Shown here piece by piece: positions 17,648 to 27,136 of a DNA stretch of 64,000 nucleotides; within the stretch, counting starts at the first letter, position 1; every line of letters begins with the position of its first letter. A program made the position numbers and the translations under genes. Under the pieces are notes generated by a model. It saw only the letters and a list, made by a program, of their open reading frames with translations, made no database searches and was not told the origin of the DNA. This stretch comes from Uliginosibacterium gangwonense DSM 18521 (GTDB lineage Bacteria > Pseudomonadota > Gammaproteobacteria > Burkholderiales > Rhodocyclaceae): contig NZ_KB892836.1 of the NCBI RefSeq assembly GCF_000373965.1, positions 152,822-216,821 on the forward strand. The letters run 5' to 3'.

Positions 17648-17676
17648 CCCACCCTGATAACAGGGTGGGTTTATCT
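17648..17676 (+). terminator. Terminator after GspE-like gene
   Basis: A perfect 9-bp stem, CCCACCCTG / CAGGGTGGG, with an ATAA loop and a TTTATCT tail lies about 90 bases past the GspE stop and before the potassium channel gene. Confidence 0.75.
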
Positions 17677-17728
17677 GGCGCATCCACACAACAGGCTTGG
17701 CATCTTTGGCTCGGGAATTCTGTCTGCA

Positions 17729-18817
17729 ATGAAACGCCGCTTCTGGCCTCCAAAATTTTTCAAGCGCAAACACCGCAAAAAACGCGTTGAACCGGCACAT
17801 AGCCGAGGGCAACTGCCGCGCATCCTGCTCCGCATCTATTTTGCCGCCGGGCTGATGGTCGTCATGACGCTGCTGGGCACGCTGGGTTTTCTGTGGATTG
17901 GCCGTGGCACCGCCACGTTCTCCGATGCGCTGTACATGACCCTGATCACCATCACCACGGTAGGCTATGGTGAGGTGGTGCCTTTGCATGGAATCTGGGC
18001 AAGACTCTTTGCCGGCCTGATCGCCTTCGCAGGCTTTGGCGCAGTCACCTTTCTCTTCACCAGCCTGACTGTATTCTTCCTGGAAAGCGACTTTGATGTC
18101 AGCTTGCGGAGACGACGCATGAACAAGAAAATCGACCGTCTGAACAATCATTTCATCGTCTGCGGCTATGGCCGGGTGGGGCAAAACGTAGGGGGCGAAC
18201 TGATCGCCACCGGGCGACCCTTCGTCGCCATTGAGCAAGACTTGCCCCTGTTGCTGGAACTGGCGGACCGCGATGACCGCCTGATCTGGCAGCACGGGGA
18301 TGCCACCGATGACGATCAACTCATCTCCGCAGGAATCGACCGCGCCATCGGCATCTTTGCCGTGTCCAACGACGACGCCAAGAACATGATGATCGCGCTC
18401 ACCGCCAAACAGCTCAATCCCAAGCTACGTGTGGTAGCACGCTGCCACGAGGTGCGCAACGAGGAAAAGCTCAAGAAGGCGGGTGCCGATCAGGTGGTGC
18501 TGCCAGATTTCACCGGCGGCACACGCATCGTCACCATGATGGTTCGCCCTCATCTGGCAAACCTGCTTGAAGAAATGCAACGCTCCGACCAGAAAGTCCG
18601 CATGGAGGAAACCCCCATCCCCCATCGTTTCACCCCACGCCCTCTGGGCAACCTGAAACTACGCAGCCCGGAATACGTGCTGGTCGCCGTGCGCATCGGT
18701 AAAGACTGGCACTTCAACCCGCAAGACGACTTCGAACTGCACCCCGGCCAAGTGCTCGTCACCATGACCACGCCAGCCGGGCGTATGGAGTTTGAAGAAC
18801 TGTTGAAGAATGCATGA
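17729..18817 (+). CDS. Two-TM potassium channel with RCK/TrkA-N domain
   Basis: The 362-residue product has a basic cytoplasmic N-terminus (KKFFKRKHRKK type), a first membrane helix (about residues 32-53), a pore loop with the selectivity filter TITTVGYGE (about 75-83), and a second helix (about 90-115). The cytoplasmic part is an RCK domain, with a Rossmann motif VCGYGRVGQNVGGEL binding nucleotide (about 146-160) and a C-terminal TrkA-C-like half. This is the layout of MthK/Kch-type ligand-gated K+ channels. Expected location is the inner membrane as a tetramer. The start at 17729 is the first in-frame ATG after the terminator. It is monocistronic. Confidence 0.9.
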   Translation: MKRRFWPPKFFKRKHRKKRVEPAHSRGQLPRILLRIYFAAGLMVVMTLLGTLGFLWIGRGTATFSDALYMTLITITTVGYGEVVPLHGIWARLFAGLIAFAGFGAVTFLFTSLTVFFLESDFDVSLRRRRMNKKIDRLNNHFIVCGYGRVGQNVGGELIATGRPFVAIEQDLPLLLELADRDDRLIWQHGDATDDDQLISAGIDRAIGIFAVSNDDAKNMMIALTAKQLNPKLRVVARCHEVRNEEKLKKAGADQVVLPDFTGGTRIVTMMVRPHLANLLEEMQRSDQKVRMEETPIPHRFTPRPLGNLKLRSPEYVLVAVRIGKDWHFNPQDDFELHPGQVLVTMTTPAGRMEFEELLKNA

Positions 18818-18837
18818 CAAGAATATAAGCATTCTTG
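18818..18837. terminator. Small hairpin between convergent genes
   Basis: A 7-bp stem, CAAGAAT / ATTCTTG, with a 6-base loop starts directly after the channel stop codon and could act in either direction between the convergent channel and thioredoxin-like genes. The tail is not T-rich on the plus strand. Confidence 0.35.
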
Positions 18838-18866
18838 CTACAGCCCAAAAATAGTAAACCAAAATA

Positions 18867-19337
18867 TTATTGAGAGCTGACTTTTTCAAAGACCTTCAGC
18901 ACATCCTCTGTACTCATGGAACGCGCTACGCTCAACTCCCCTGCCAACGTGGCATTGAGCAATTGACCATTGGTGCTAAGTACCGCAATGGCGGGGATGC
19001 CTTTTTTGGGTGGATTACCATATTCGGCGGCAATATCCATGTTGCGATCCCAATTGCCGACATTGACCTTGACCACCACGTAGCGCTGCTTGAGCTTTTT
19101 CGCCAAGCCACCTTCATGCATTTGGGCTGAGAGGGAACGGCAATCGGGGCACCAGTTGGCGCCAAAGACCAAAAGCACTTTTTTGTGGTGGGATTTGGCC
19201 TGTTCGATTGCGTGTTTGATCTCGGCATGGGCATCCGCCTGCTCGTCATAAGGCAGCGGTGAGGTAGTTTGCGCATAGCTTAGACTGACACCCAGCAGCA
19301 GACTCAAACAGATCAGCGACTTTTTCCAGACTTGCAT
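18867..19337 (-). CDS. Periplasmic thioredoxin-family protein
   Basis: The 156-residue product has a Sec signal peptide (KKSLICLSLLLGVSLSYA, cleavage probably after AYA-type SYAQ near residue 22) and one thioredoxin domain with the active site ANWCPDCRSL (about residues 61-70). WCPDC is typical of the thioredoxin_7/DUF953-like periplasmic group rather than classical WCGPC thioredoxin. The cis-Pro segment is KKGIPAIAVL. It probably reduces or isomerises disulfides in exported proteins, for example in cytochrome maturation or copper handling, but no partner gene is adjacent. Confidence 0.82.
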   Translation of the reverse strand: MQVWKKSLICLSLLLGVSLSYAQTTSPLPYDEQADAHAEIKHAIEQAKSHHKKVLLVFGANWCPDCRSLSAQMHEGGLAKKLKQRYVVVKVNVGNWDRNMDIAAEYGNPPKKGIPAIAVLSTNGQLLNATLAGELSVARSMSTEDVLKVFEKVSSQ

Positions 19338-19368
19338 TGCATCCCCGTTTATACGAATTACATAACAA

Positions 19369-19869
19369 TCAGGTTCCGGTGCTCACCGAATGTCCGGCCT
19401 TGCGCGTGGCATCCACACCTTGCCGGGCGAGCGCATCGGCGCGCTCGTTCTCGGGGTGGCCTGCGTGGCCCTTGACCCATAGCCATTCGATCTGGTGCCG
19501 GGCGGCTTCCTCGTCCAACGCCCGCCAAAGATCTTCATTTTTCACAGGCTGTTTGTCAGCCGTTTTCCAGCCGCGTTTTTTCCAGCCATGAATCCATTCA
19601 GAAATACCCTTTTGCACGTATTGCGAATCAGTATGCACGCGTACTTTCATGGGGCGATTCAGCAGCGCCAGGGCGCGGATTACTGCAGTGAGTTCCATGC
19701 GGTTATTGGTGGTGGCAGGTTCGCCTCCCCAAACTTCTTTTTCATGTTTCCCCGCACGCAAAAGGGCTCCCCAGCCGCCAGGGCCAGGGTTGCCGGAGCA
19801 TGCTCCGTCGGAATAGATATCCACCACCTGAATCGCTTCGTCTTGTTTACTTACTGATGCTTGTTCCAT
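19369..19869 (-). CDS. rnhA: Ribonuclease HI
   Basis: The 166-residue product is RNase HI, which cuts the RNA strand of RNA-DNA hybrids. The catalytic acidic residues lie in [19 protein letters not shown] (first Asp), [15 protein letters not shown] (Glu), [12 protein letters not shown] (Asp) and the C-terminal [15 protein letters not shown] (His and Asp). It has about 14 extra residues at the N-terminus compared with E. coli RnhA, possibly because the true start is internal. The gene overlaps the upstream methyltransferase gene by 19 bases on the same strand; the rnhA-methyltransferase-gloB neighbourhood is common in proteobacteria. Confidence 0.95.
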   Translation of the reverse strand: MEQASVSKQDEAIQVVDIYSDGACSGNPGPGGWGALLRAGKHEKEVWGGEPATTNNRMELTAVIRALALLNRPMKVRVHTDSQYVQKGISEWIHGWKKRGWKTADKQPVKNEDLWRALDEEAARHQIEWLWVKGHAGHPENERADALARQGVDATRKAGHSVSTGT

Positions 19870-20591
19870 TGATTTTCCGTTGAATGATGAACTGCGGGGA
19901 CCATTGCCTTGCGCCGTTTCGCGTTACGCCATCGAGGCGTAATCAAGCGCATGCCGGGCACCCGTTTGACGGCTTGCAGGATATAGGCTCCGCCCGCAAC
20001 CGGCCAGAACCTTTGGCCGAGCGCATCCATGAAGGACCAGCGCCTGAGCCACTCCTCGCTGGCAAGCGGTGGGGCAAAACAGCCGAATTCCGTGTGGCGA
20101 ACTTCAAACCCCAGCAGGGAGAGCCAATCCTTGAGCCGGAGCATTGAAATATATTGCCCCTGCCAAGGCATTTCCCCCAGATTGCCGGAAAAGGCGCGCC
20201 GCCCACCCCACAGGCTAAAAGGGTTGAAGCCGACGATGAGGACGTGACCTTCCGGCACCAACACGCGTTCAACCTCTCGCAGAATCTGGTGCGGGTGGTC
20301 GGAGAACTCCAGCGTATGCGCCAGTACCACCAAGTCGATACTCTGAGAGGCAAACGGCAGCTCTTCGCCTTCGGCATACAGGCTGGCGCCCGATTCTTCC
20401 CGATCTGCCGCACAATACAGGCGGCAACTGACGCGGTTGGCCTGGAGCAGATCAATGCCCCCCATCCCCAACTGCACGGCGTGAAAGCCAAAGATGTTGG
20501 CGACCAGCAGATCGATCTTGCGCGCCTCCCACGCCAGCAAATAGCGGCCACGCGGCGTTTCAAGCCATTCGCTCAATACATTGGAAGACAT
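19851..20591 (-). CDS. Class I SAM-dependent methyltransferase
   Basis: The 246-residue product is a Rossmann-fold methyltransferase of the methyltransf_11 type. The usual glycine-rich SAM motif is atypical; clear later motifs are [28 protein letters not shown] and [25 protein letters not shown]. This gene regularly sits between rnhA and gloB in proteobacteria, divergent from gloB, as here (26 bases apart). Its substrate is not established. Homologues are annotated only as methyltransferase-domain proteins. The basic C-terminal tail ([10 protein letters not shown]) is notable. Confidence 0.85.
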   Translation of the reverse strand: MSSNVLSEWLETPRGRYLLAWEARKIDLLVANIFGFHAVQLGMGGIDLLQANRVSCRLYCAADREESGASLYAEGEELPFASQSIDLVVLAHTLEFSDHPHQILREVERVLVPEGHVLIVGFNPFSLWGGRRAFSGNLGEMPWQGQYISMLRLKDWLSLLGFEVRHTEFGCFAPPLASEEWLRRWSFMDALGQRFWPVAGGAYILQAVKRVPGMRLITPRWRNAKRRKAMVPAVHHSTENQWNKHQ

Positions 20592-20617
20592 GCCCGACTA
20601 CCCGTAGAATACGCAAC

Positions 20618-21382
20618 ATGGAGATTGTTCCTCTTTCCGCCCTGCGCGACAACTACATCTGGACGCTGAACCGCGCCGGAGTATGCGTGGCTGTCGATCC
20701 CAGCGAGGCTACTCCCGTCCTGGCCCATCTGACCACCACCGGGCAAAAGCTGGTCGGCATCCTGTTGACCCATCGCCATGCTGATCATGTAGGGGGCATG
20801 ACAGACTTGATCGCAGCCTGTGGCGAATTGGCGGTATATGGCCCGGATAGCGCCCAGATGCGCATGGTCACCCATCCAGTCAAAGATGGCATGCACCTGA
20901 CGATCAGGGACATTGAGGCATCCATCACGGTATGGGCCGTACCCGGCCACACAGAAGAACATGTGGCCTATCTGTGCGACACGGCCTTGTTTTGCGGCGA
21001 TACACTCTTTGGCGCTGGCTGTGGCAGACTGCTCGGCGGTACAGCCATGCAGCTACATGCTTCTCTTGAACGCATCCGTCACCTCCCCCCTCTCACCCAC
21101 ATTTACTGTGCGCATGAGTACACCTTGGCGAATCTGCGCTTCGCTCAGGCGGTTGAGCCGGGAAATGGTGCCATCACCGAACGCATCCAGGTTTGTGAGG
21201 TGCGTCGCCAACAGGGCAGGCCTACGCTTCCCAGCACACTGGCGCAAGAATTGGAAACGAATCCCTTTTTGCGCACTCACATCCCTGCCGTCAAACAGGC
21301 AGCGCAAAAACAAACCAGGCTGGAATTGGACTCAGACCTTGCCGTCTTTACGGCGCTCCGAGCCTGGAAAGATCATTTTTAA
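20618..21382 (+). CDS. gloB: Hydroxyacylglutathione hydrolase (glyoxalase II)
   Basis: The 254-residue product is glyoxalase II, which hydrolyses S-D-lactoylglutathione to D-lactate and glutathione in methylglyoxal detoxification. It shows the metallo-beta-lactamase metal motif LLTHRHADHVGG (about residues 48-59), the later metal ligand in VPGHTEEHVAY, the bridging Asp in LFCGDTLFGAGCGR and His in CAHEYTLANLRFA. The C-terminal substrate domain includes the conserved QRGRPTLPST-type segment (QQGRPTLPST) and a final ALRAWKDHF. It is divergent from the methyltransferase gene and ends 9 bases from the convergent response regulator. Confidence 0.95.
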   Translation: MEIVPLSALRDNYIWTLNRAGVCVAVDPSEATPVLAHLTTTGQKLVGILLTHRHADHVGGMTDLIAACGELAVYGPDSAQMRMVTHPVKDGMHLTIRDIEASITVWAVPGHTEEHVAYLCDTALFCGDTLFGAGCGRLLGGTAMQLHASLERIRHLPPLTHIYCAHEYTLANLRFAQAVEPGNGAITERIQVCEVRRQQGRPTLPSTLAQELETNPFLRTHIPAVKQAAQKQTRLELDSDLAVFTALRAWKDHF

Positions 21383-21391
21383 ACGGTAGAC

Positions 21392-21790
21392 CTACGAAGG
21401 CTTGCGTCCCAGCACAAGGTCCAGCGCGCCAACCACCTTGCCTGCATTGAAGGGTTTGACCAGATAACCCGAAGCCCCGCCCTCGATAGCGGCCTGCACC
21501 GTGTCACGATCCGTAGAACCGGTGACCATGATGACGCGAACCTCGGGGAATTCCTGCTTGAGTTGGTTGAGCACTTCAATCCCGCTCATGTCTGGCATCA
21601 TCACATCCAGGCATACCACATTGGGCTGATGCTTTTTTACCAGCGCCAGGCCACCCGCGCCGTCACGCGCCTCCGCCACCACTTCAATCCCTTCGCTACG
21701 CAAGATGCTGCGCAGCATTGCACGCGTGGTGTCATTGTCGTCAATGATCACCAGCTTCACATGCGCAAAACGGTTCAACGCATCCATCAA
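21392..21790 (-). CDS. Single-domain response regulator (CheY-like)
   Basis: The 132-residue product is a stand-alone receiver domain: acidic pair VIIDDNDT (about residues 16-20), phosphoacceptor Asp in VVCLDVMMPDMSG (about 61), Thr in VIMVTGSTD and Lys in GYLVKPFNAG. It has no output domain and may act by docking to a partner. It overlaps the upstream diguanylate cyclase gene by 4 bases, so both are likely made together, with this protein tuning phosphotransfer to or from the REC-GGDEF protein. It is not the chemotaxis CheY, which is encoded at 32404-32802. Confidence 0.88.
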   Translation of the reverse strand: MMDALNRFAHVKLVIIDDNDTTRAMLRSILRSEGIEVVAEARDGAGGLALVKKHQPNVVCLDVMMPDMSGIEVLNQLKQEFPEVRVIMVTGSTDRDTVQAAIEGGASGYLVKPFNAGKVVGALDLVLGRKPS

Positions 21791-22746
21791 GCATTCCCTT
21801 CAGGCGCAATTTCTACGCAGTTGCGCCCTTTCTGTTTGGCTGCATACAGGGCGGTGTCGGCCGCAAGAAGCAAAGACTCCTTGCTGTTGGCGCCTTTCTG
21901 CGGCACCACGCAAGCAACCCCGATACTGATGGAGACTTTTCCATCCTTCCCGCTACCATGAGGGATATCTAACCCGGCTACACCTTCCCGCATAGTTTCG
22001 GCAACCCGGAACGCACCGTCAACATCCGTATCGGGCAATACCACGGAAAATTCCTCGCCACCGTAGCGCGCTACAAGGTCAGCCGGGCGCCGCACACAGG
22101 ATTGCAAAACGCCGGCAACCTCGCGCAAGCATTCGTCCCCCGCCTGATGCCCATACAAGTCATTGTATTGCTTGAAATAATCCACATCACACATCAAAAC
22201 CGAGAGGGTTGCGCAGCTACGCGTGGCGCGTGCCCATTCGCGGGTGTAGATCTCGTCAAACTGGCGACGGTTGGAGATGCCCGTAAGTCCATCCACTGAA
22301 GACAGGCGTACCAGTTCGCGGTTGGCCTCGTCCAGACGACGGGTCAACACCACCAGCGAATAGCGCATCTGGGCAATCCGCTGCATGGCACGGACCTTGG
22401 CACTGAGCACAATCTCCGAAACCGGCTTGACCAGATAGTCGTCCCCCCCAACGGCGATCCCGTGCTCCAGATCCTCGTCACTGGTATGGGAAGTCAGAAA
22501 GATGATGGGAGTCCATTCTCCATCACGTTCCAGCTGGCGCATGCGCTTGGCGGTTTCATAGCCATCCATGCCCGGCATATTCACGTCCAGCAACACCAAG
22601 TCGGGGCGCTGCTCCTTGAAAAGCTCAATCCCGGCGGGGCCTTCGTTGGCAGACAAGGCTTCGATCCCCATTTTGCGCAACAAATGGCAGATGAGCATGG
22701 CGCTTGTCAGCGCGTCGTCGATGACCAGGGCTTTCATAGGGGGCAT
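21787..22746 (-). CDS. Response regulator with GGDEF domain (diguanylate cyclase)
   Basis: The 319-residue product has an N-terminal receiver domain (IDDALTSAM, phosphoacceptor in LVLLDVNMPGMDG, Lys in DDYLVKPVS) and a C-terminal GGDEF domain with the active-site variant YGGEEF (GGEEF is catalytically competent in the family). The product inhibition site RPAD precedes GGEEF by five residues, so feedback by c-di-GMP is expected. PleD- and WspR-like proteins of this layout make c-di-GMP from GTP when phosphorylated, favouring sessile life. The start at 22746 is the outermost ATG; an internal ATG at 22737 is possible. No cognate kinase is adjacent. Confidence 0.9.
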   Translation of the reverse strand: MPPMKALVIDDALTSAMLICHLLRKMGIEALSANEGPAGIELFKEQRPDLVLLDVNMPGMDGYETAKRMRQLERDGEWTPIIFLTSHTSDEDLEHGIAVGGDDYLVKPVSEIVLSAKVRAMQRIAQMRYSLVVLTRRLDEANRELVRLSSVDGLTGISNRRQFDEIYTREWARATRSCATLSVLMCDVDYFKQYNDLYGHQAGDECLREVAGVLQSCVRRPADLVARYGGEEFSVVLPDTDVDGAFRVAETMREGVAGLDIPHGSGKDGKVSISIGVACVVPQKGANSKESLLLAADTALYAAKQKGRNCVEIAPEGNA

Positions 22747-23034
22747 TCAAGTGAAGAATTTTCTATCAATCATTCTCTCATCAAAGCCTGATGGATACCT
22801 GCCAGAAAATGCCTGAAATACGCTCTTCTTCCCGCTTTGATGCCAAAAAGCTGCATGGCAGGAAACTCTTTGACACATAGCACCCACGGCAGTCTTCAAG
22901 AAGCCCCCTTTTGGTCATACCCGTGCAGCTTCCATCGTCGCCTGTTTTTGGTTACGATTTGCGCTTATACAATACCCCTCTCTGACCACGATCCCTTCTT
23001 TTCGGTCAGTTCAATTTTTTTGAGGCATCCCCCC

Positions 23035-23361
23035 ATGAGCGATCTGATTATTCATGTTTCCGACAGCAGTTTTGAACAAGAAGTATTGAAGTCCGAACTC
23101 CCCGTTCTGCTGGACTACTGGGCTGAGTGGTGTGGCCCCTGCCGGGCCATAGCCCCGATTTTGGAAGAACTGGCGGGCGAATACGCTGGCAAGCTGGTTA
23201 TTGCCAAGCTCAACATTGACGAGAACCCCCTCACCCCCGCCAAGTTTGGTGTGCGCGGCATCCCCACGCTGATGCTCTTCAAGGGCGGCAACGTGGAAGG
23301 TACCCAGGTAGGCGCCAAGCCGAAGGGGGATTTGGTCGAATTCGTCAAACGTTTCATTTAA
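23035..23361 (+). CDS. trxA: Thioredoxin
   Basis: The 108-residue product is a classical cytoplasmic thioredoxin with the active site [13 protein letters not shown] (residues 26-38), the conserved Asp in LLDYWAEW, and the cis-Pro loop [11 protein letters not shown]. It reduces disulfides in enzymes such as ribonucleotide reductase. The start at 23035 ([10 protein letters not shown]) is the family N-terminus; the open frame extends upstream to 22837 but that stretch is non-coding. A TATACA hexamer (22966-22971) may be the -10 box. It is followed after 203 bases by rho, the usual trxA-rho order in proteobacteria. Confidence 0.95.
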   Translation: MSDLIIHVSDSSFEQEVLKSELPVLLDYWAEWCGPCRAIAPILEELAGEYAGKLVIAKLNIDENPLTPAKFGVRGIPTLMLFKGGNVEGTQVGAKPKGDLVEFVKRFI

Positions 23362-23564
23362 TCTACGCAAAGTGCATTGACAGGCCGAGGCTGACAGTCT
23401 ACAGTCTCGGCAATAAACACCGCTGTAACCATACAAAAGCACAGTACAACCTGGATACAGCCAGTTTCCTGATTTAATACTCAACTCTCCTAGCATTCGC
23501 TTTGCGCCTGTGATGGCGCAGTCCTATCTATCTCACTCTATCTGGTCCATCCTCAAGGTTTGCC

Positions 23565-24824
23565 ATGCATCTGTCAGAGCTAAAGGCTCATCACGTCAGC
23601 CAGCTTCTCGAAATGGCCCTCGCCAATGATATCGAGGGCGCCAATCGTCTGCGCAAGCAGGAACTTGTTTTCGCACTACTGAAAAACCGCGCCAAAAAAG
23701 GCGAGCCGATCTTCGGCGATGGCGCGCTCGAAGTGCTGCCCGACGGTTTCGGCTTCCTGCGCTCGCCAGACACCTCGTATCTGGCCGGTACTGACGATAT
23801 TTACGTATCGCCCTCGCAGATCCGGCGCTTCAACCTGCACACCGGTGACACGATCGAAGGCGAGATCCGCACGCCCAAGGATGGCGAACGTTACTTTGCA
23901 CTGGTCAAGGTCGACAAGATCAATGGCGAGCCGCCCGAGGCTTCCAAGCACAAGATCCTGTTTGAAAACCTCACCCCGCTGCACCCGAACCAGCCGCTCA
24001 AGCTGGAACGCGAGATGCGCGGCGAAGAGAACACCACCGGGCGGATCATTGACATGATTGCCCCGATCGGCAAAGGCCAACGCGGCCTGATAGTCTCCCC
24101 GCCCAAGTCCGGTAAAACGGTGATGCTGCAACACATCGCCCACGCCATTACTGCCAATCACCCCGAAGCCACGCTGATCGTCATGCTGATTGACGAACGT
24201 CCTGAAGAAGTGACGGAAATGCAGCGTTCGGTCAAGGGTGAAGTGGTCGCTTCCACCTTCGACGAACCCGCCACACGCCACGTGCAGGTAGCTGAAATGG
24301 TGATCGAGAAGGCCAAGCGTCTGGTCGAACACAAGCGCGACGTCATCATCCTGCTCGATTCGCTGACACGTCTGGCCCGCGCCTATAACACCGTGGTTCC
24401 TGCCTCTGGCAAGGTGCTGACAGGTGGTGTGGATGCCAACGCACTGCAAAAACCCAAGCGTTTCTTCGGTGCTGCGCGGAACGTGGAAGAAGGCGGTTCG
24501 CTCACCATCATCGCCACCGCGCTGATCGATACCGGCTCGCGCATGGATGACGTGATCTACGAAGAATTCAAGGGCACGGGCAACATGGAAATCCATCTGG
24601 ATCGCCGCATGTCCGAAAAGCGCGTATACCCCTCGATCAACGTCAACCGCTCCGGCACCCGTCGGGAAGAGTTACTGATGGACCCCGTCAACCTGCAAAA
24701 GGTGTGGGTGCTGCGCAAGCTGCTCTACGGCATGGACGACCTGGAAGCGATGGAATTCCTACTCGACAAGATTCGCCAGACCAAGGCAAACAGCGAATTC
24801 TTCGACGCCATGCGCCGAGGCTAA
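23565..24824 (+). CDS. rho: Transcription termination factor Rho
   Basis: The 419-residue product is Rho, a hexameric RNA-dependent ATPase that ends transcription at rut sites. In order it shows the N-terminal helix bundle ([16 protein letters not shown]), the RNA-binding OSB fold with [18 protein letters not shown] (about residues 55-72), Walker A SPPKSGKT (about 178-185), the ATPase block [18 protein letters not shown], Walker [17 protein letters not shown], the secondary RNA-binding Q- and R-loops with [13 protein letters not shown], and the C-terminal [18 protein letters not shown]. Length matches E. coli Rho (419). It is followed by rpmE, as in many betaproteobacteria. Confidence 0.97.
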   Translation: MHLSELKAHHVSQLLEMALANDIEGANRLRKQELVFALLKNRAKKGEPIFGDGALEVLPDGFGFLRSPDTSYLAGTDDIYVSPSQIRRFNLHTGDTIEGEIRTPKDGERYFALVKVDKINGEPPEASKHKILFENLTPLHPNQPLKLEREMRGEENTTGRIIDMIAPIGKGQRGLIVSPPKSGKTVMLQHIAHAITANHPEATLIVMLIDERPEEVTEMQRSVKGEVVASTFDEPATRHVQVAEMVIEKAKRLVEHKRDVIILLDSLTRLARAYNTVVPASGKVLTGGVDANALQKPKRFFGAARNVEEGGSLTIIATALIDTGSRMDDVIYEEFKGTGNMEIHLDRRMSEKRVYPSINVNRSGTRREELLMDPVNLQKVWVLRKLLYGMDDLEAMEFLLDKIRQTKANSEFFDAMRRG

Positions 24825-24859
24825 GGCAGGCAGAAGTTTCCATCCCGGGATTATTGGGA

Positions 24860-24865
24860 TATAAT
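24860..24865 (+). promoter_or_regulatory. -10 box of the rpmE promoter
   Basis: A perfect TATAAT lies 54 bases before the rpmE start and about 35 bases after the rho stop, so rpmE can be transcribed on its own. The -35 region (around 24837-24842) is weak. Confidence 0.55.
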
Positions 24866-24918
24866 GCGCGACTCACGCAATGGGCGGCCACATTCACCGC
24901 CCGCGAACAAAGGAATAG

Positions 24919-25131
24919 ATGATGAAGACCGAAGGACATCCGAATTACGTTGAAGTGGCTGTGACCTGCTCTTGTGGCAACTCCTTCAAGACCCGTTCCA
25001 CTCTGGGCAAAGAAAAGTACCACGTTGAAGTGTGTTCTGAATGCCACCCGTTCTGGACCGGCAAGCAAAAGATTATCGACACTGCAGGTCGTGTCGAACG
25101 CTTCCGCCAAAAGTACGGCAAGCGTGGCTAA
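24919..25131 (+). CDS. rpmE: 50S ribosomal protein L31
   Basis: The 70-residue product is L31 of the zinc-binding (C+) type. The four cysteines are present in VTCSCGN (positions 17 and 19 with the double ATG start counted) and [14 protein letters not shown], so it is the zinc-containing form rather than the C- paralogue used in zinc starvation. It binds the large subunit near the central protuberance. An AAAGGAA ribosome site lies just upstream; the second of two adjacent ATGs (24922) may be the true start. A strong terminator follows. Confidence 0.95.
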   Translation: MMKTEGHPNYVEVAVTCSCGNSFKTRSTLGKEKYHVEVCSECHPFWTGKQKIIDTAGRVERFRQKYGKRG

Positions 25132-25152
25132 TTCAGCCATTGCTGACAAAAG

Positions 25153-25180
25153 AGGCAGCTTCGGCTGCCTTTTTTATTTT
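25153..25180 (+). terminator. Rho-independent terminator of rpmE
   Basis: A perfect AGGCAGC / GCTGCCT stem with the stable TTCG tetraloop is followed by a long T-run, about 20 bases after the rpmE stop. Confidence 0.92.
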
Positions 25181-25203
25181 TCGCATATTTATTTTTCGCA
25201 TAT
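25174..25203. repeat. 15-bp perfect tandem repeat
   Basis: TTATTTTTCGCATAT occurs twice in direct succession (25174-25188 and 25189-25203), the first copy including the terminator T-run. It is probably a replication-slippage duplication. Confidence 0.8.
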
Positions 25204-25387
25204 CCTCCAAAATGCAGACAATGGCGTCACCACAGACAACTTGGCTGCCTCTGCCCGAGTTGTTTTTTGCCCTGCTGCTTCAAGCCGTTTTGAGAACCCG
25301 CCACCGCTAAGCTTCACCCAAGCTGGCTGAGTGGAAATTGCTTTAAAATCGGCATCACGCACATTCATCGCAAGACCTTCTTACTCC

Positions 25388-27025
25388 ATGCAATTGAGCG
25401 AATTCCCAAGCAGCAAGCCCATCATTCAGGTTCCCAACTGGGCGCTTTTCCTGCTCTTCTTCGCTTACGCTCTGCCTGGAACAATAGGTCACGCCCCCTG
25501 GCGCGGAGACGATGTACTGCACATTGCCGCCACCGCCAGCCTACTGCGTGAAGGCCACTGGCTCACCCCTTATCTGGCGGGAACCCCCTATACCGATTGG
25601 CCACCGCTGACTTACTGGCTTGGTGCCATCACAGGAAAGCTTTTTTCCTGGCTCCTGCCCATGCACGATGCAATCCGCCTGAGCATGGTGGCAGCACTTG
25701 CCGTGTTTGTATGGTTCCTGCGGCAAGCCGCCAAGGAGTTCTATGGCCGGGAGGTGGCCTCGGCTACGGTTCTGCTCACCCTGGGGTCACTGGGTCTGCT
25801 GATCCACGCCCACGAGATGCAGCCACAGATCGTGGTGCTGGCCTGCTCAGCCCTTAATCTGTATGGCCTGACCTGCCTGCGTACCCGCGCCCGAACCGGT
25901 GCACTCATACTGGGGGCCGCCAGTGGAGCGGCCTTCCTTGCCAACGGCCTGATCGGCCTTGCGCTGACCCTGCCTTTATTCGCGGTGGCAGTGGCAGTGT
26001 TTCCTGAATGCAGGGGCAAGGCGTTTTTCCGTGCCGCAGCCTGGGGGCTGTTGCCTTTGCTTGCACTGACGCTGATCTGGCCGATTCTACTGGCAATTTT
26101 TGATTCCGCCTACCTAGGGGCCTGGTGGGCTAATCAGCTGGAACAAATCCAGCCACATACCGGCCACCTCCAGCAATTCAAAACCTTGAGTAACCTGCTC
26201 GGCTGGTTCACCTGGCCGCTGTGGCCGGTCGCAGCCTGGTCGCTATGGTTCAGACGTGGCCGATATGTCGACTTTGGGCATGCCTTCCCGATTGCCGCCC
26301 TGTGTCTGGCTCTATGGATTGCCATTACCACCGGGCCGCTGCGCCCTGCCAACGTATTGCCACTGCTGCCCGCCCTGATCCCCATGGCCGCCGCCGAGTT
26401 GTGCCGCCTGCGCAGAGGGGCTTCAAACGCGTTCGATTGGTTTGGCGTGCTCACCTTCTCGATCCTTGGGCTGTTCCTGTGGCTCGCCTGGACCGGCCTG
26501 AACTTGGGTTGGCCTGCGGCACTATCCCGCAACGTGGCCCGCATCATGCCCGGCTACCATCCTTCATGGATGATGCTTGAACTGATTATTGCCTCCCTGC
26601 TCTCTGGCGCCTGGATCATCTCTCTCTTCAAAGTTCCCTTTTTCCCGCTACGCGGCGCTGTTCACTGGGCACTTGGCGTCACCCTCACCTGGGGGCTTGC
26701 TACCACGCTATGGCTGTCGTGGTTTGATTACGATAAAAATTACAACCAGATCTCTGCCCAGATCGTCTCGGCCATCCAGGCGCAACCAGATTCAGCCCAA
26801 ACCTGCGTGATAGGACGCGATACAGGTGATGTCCAACGCGCCGGTCTGTATTACTTCGGCAATTTCAAGCTCGCCACCGCAAACACCTCCTCATGCAAGC
26901 TGATGCTGAGCTACGTGGCCGGCAAACGTGACCTGCCTGTCATCGAACCGGGCTGGCAATTGGTCTGGCAAGCCAATCGGGGACGTGGGCGTCTGCAAGA
27001 AAAATTCGCGCTCTATCGCCAATGA
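25388..27025 (+). CDS. GT39/ArnT-like membrane glycosyltransferase
   Basis: The 545-residue product is a polytopic membrane protein with an N-terminal membrane helix (WALFLLFFAYALPG) followed by the first-loop motif of PMT/ArnT-type transferases: an acidic pair in WRGDDVLHIAATA and HWLTPYLAGTPYTDWPPLTYWLG. About ten further hydrophobic segments follow, and then a C-terminal soluble domain (about residues 465-545) with two cysteines. ArnT-like enzymes use polyprenyl-phosphate sugars to modify lipid A or proteins in the periplasm. The acceptor here is unknown. The start at 25388 is the first ATG; a GTG at 25331 is possible. Downstream is a terminator. Confidence 0.8.
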   Translation: MQLSEFPSSKPIIQVPNWALFLLFFAYALPGTIGHAPWRGDDVLHIAATASLLREGHWLTPYLAGTPYTDWPPLTYWLGAITGKLFSWLLPMHDAIRLSMVAALAVFVWFLRQAAKEFYGREVASATVLLTLGSLGLLIHAHEMQPQIVVLACSALNLYGLTCLRTRARTGALILGAASGAAFLANGLIGLALTLPLFAVAVAVFPECRGKAFFRAAAWGLLPLLALTLIWPILLAIFDSAYLGAWWANQLEQIQPHTGHLQQFKTLSNLLGWFTWPLWPVAAWSLWFRRGRYVDFGHAFPIAALCLALWIAITTGPLRPANVLPLLPALIPMAAAELCRLRRGASNAFDWFGVLTFSILGLFLWLAWTGLNLGWPAALSRNVARIMPGYHPSWMMLELIIASLLSGAWIISLFKVPFFPLRGAVHWALGVTLTWGLATTLWLSWFDYDKNYNQISAQIVSAIQAQPDSAQTCVIGRDTGDVQRAGLYYFGNFKLATANTSSCKLMLSYVAGKRDLPVIEPGWQLVWQANRGRGRLQEKFALYRQ

Positions 27026-27030
27026 GATTT

Positions 27031-27057
27031 GCGGGCAGATATCCTGCCCGCTTCTCT
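27031..27057 (+). terminator. Terminator after GT39-like gene
   Basis: A 7-bp GCGGGCA / TGCCCGC stem with a 7-base loop lies 6 bases after the stop and is followed by TTCTCT. Further on, overlapping alternative stems (27098-27132) may end the opposite-strand gene. Confidence 0.65.
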
Positions 27058-27136
27058 ATGCGGGTGATTTGTCGTTCTGGCAGGTGAAACACGGCCCATC
27101 AAACAACCCTATCCAGGGCCGGTTTGATAGGGCAAG

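Noticed and set aside
23385..23410. Hairpin CCGAG/CTCGG after the thioredoxin gene as a terminator
   Set aside because: The stem is only 5 bp with a 16-base loop and no T-run, so it is not convincing.
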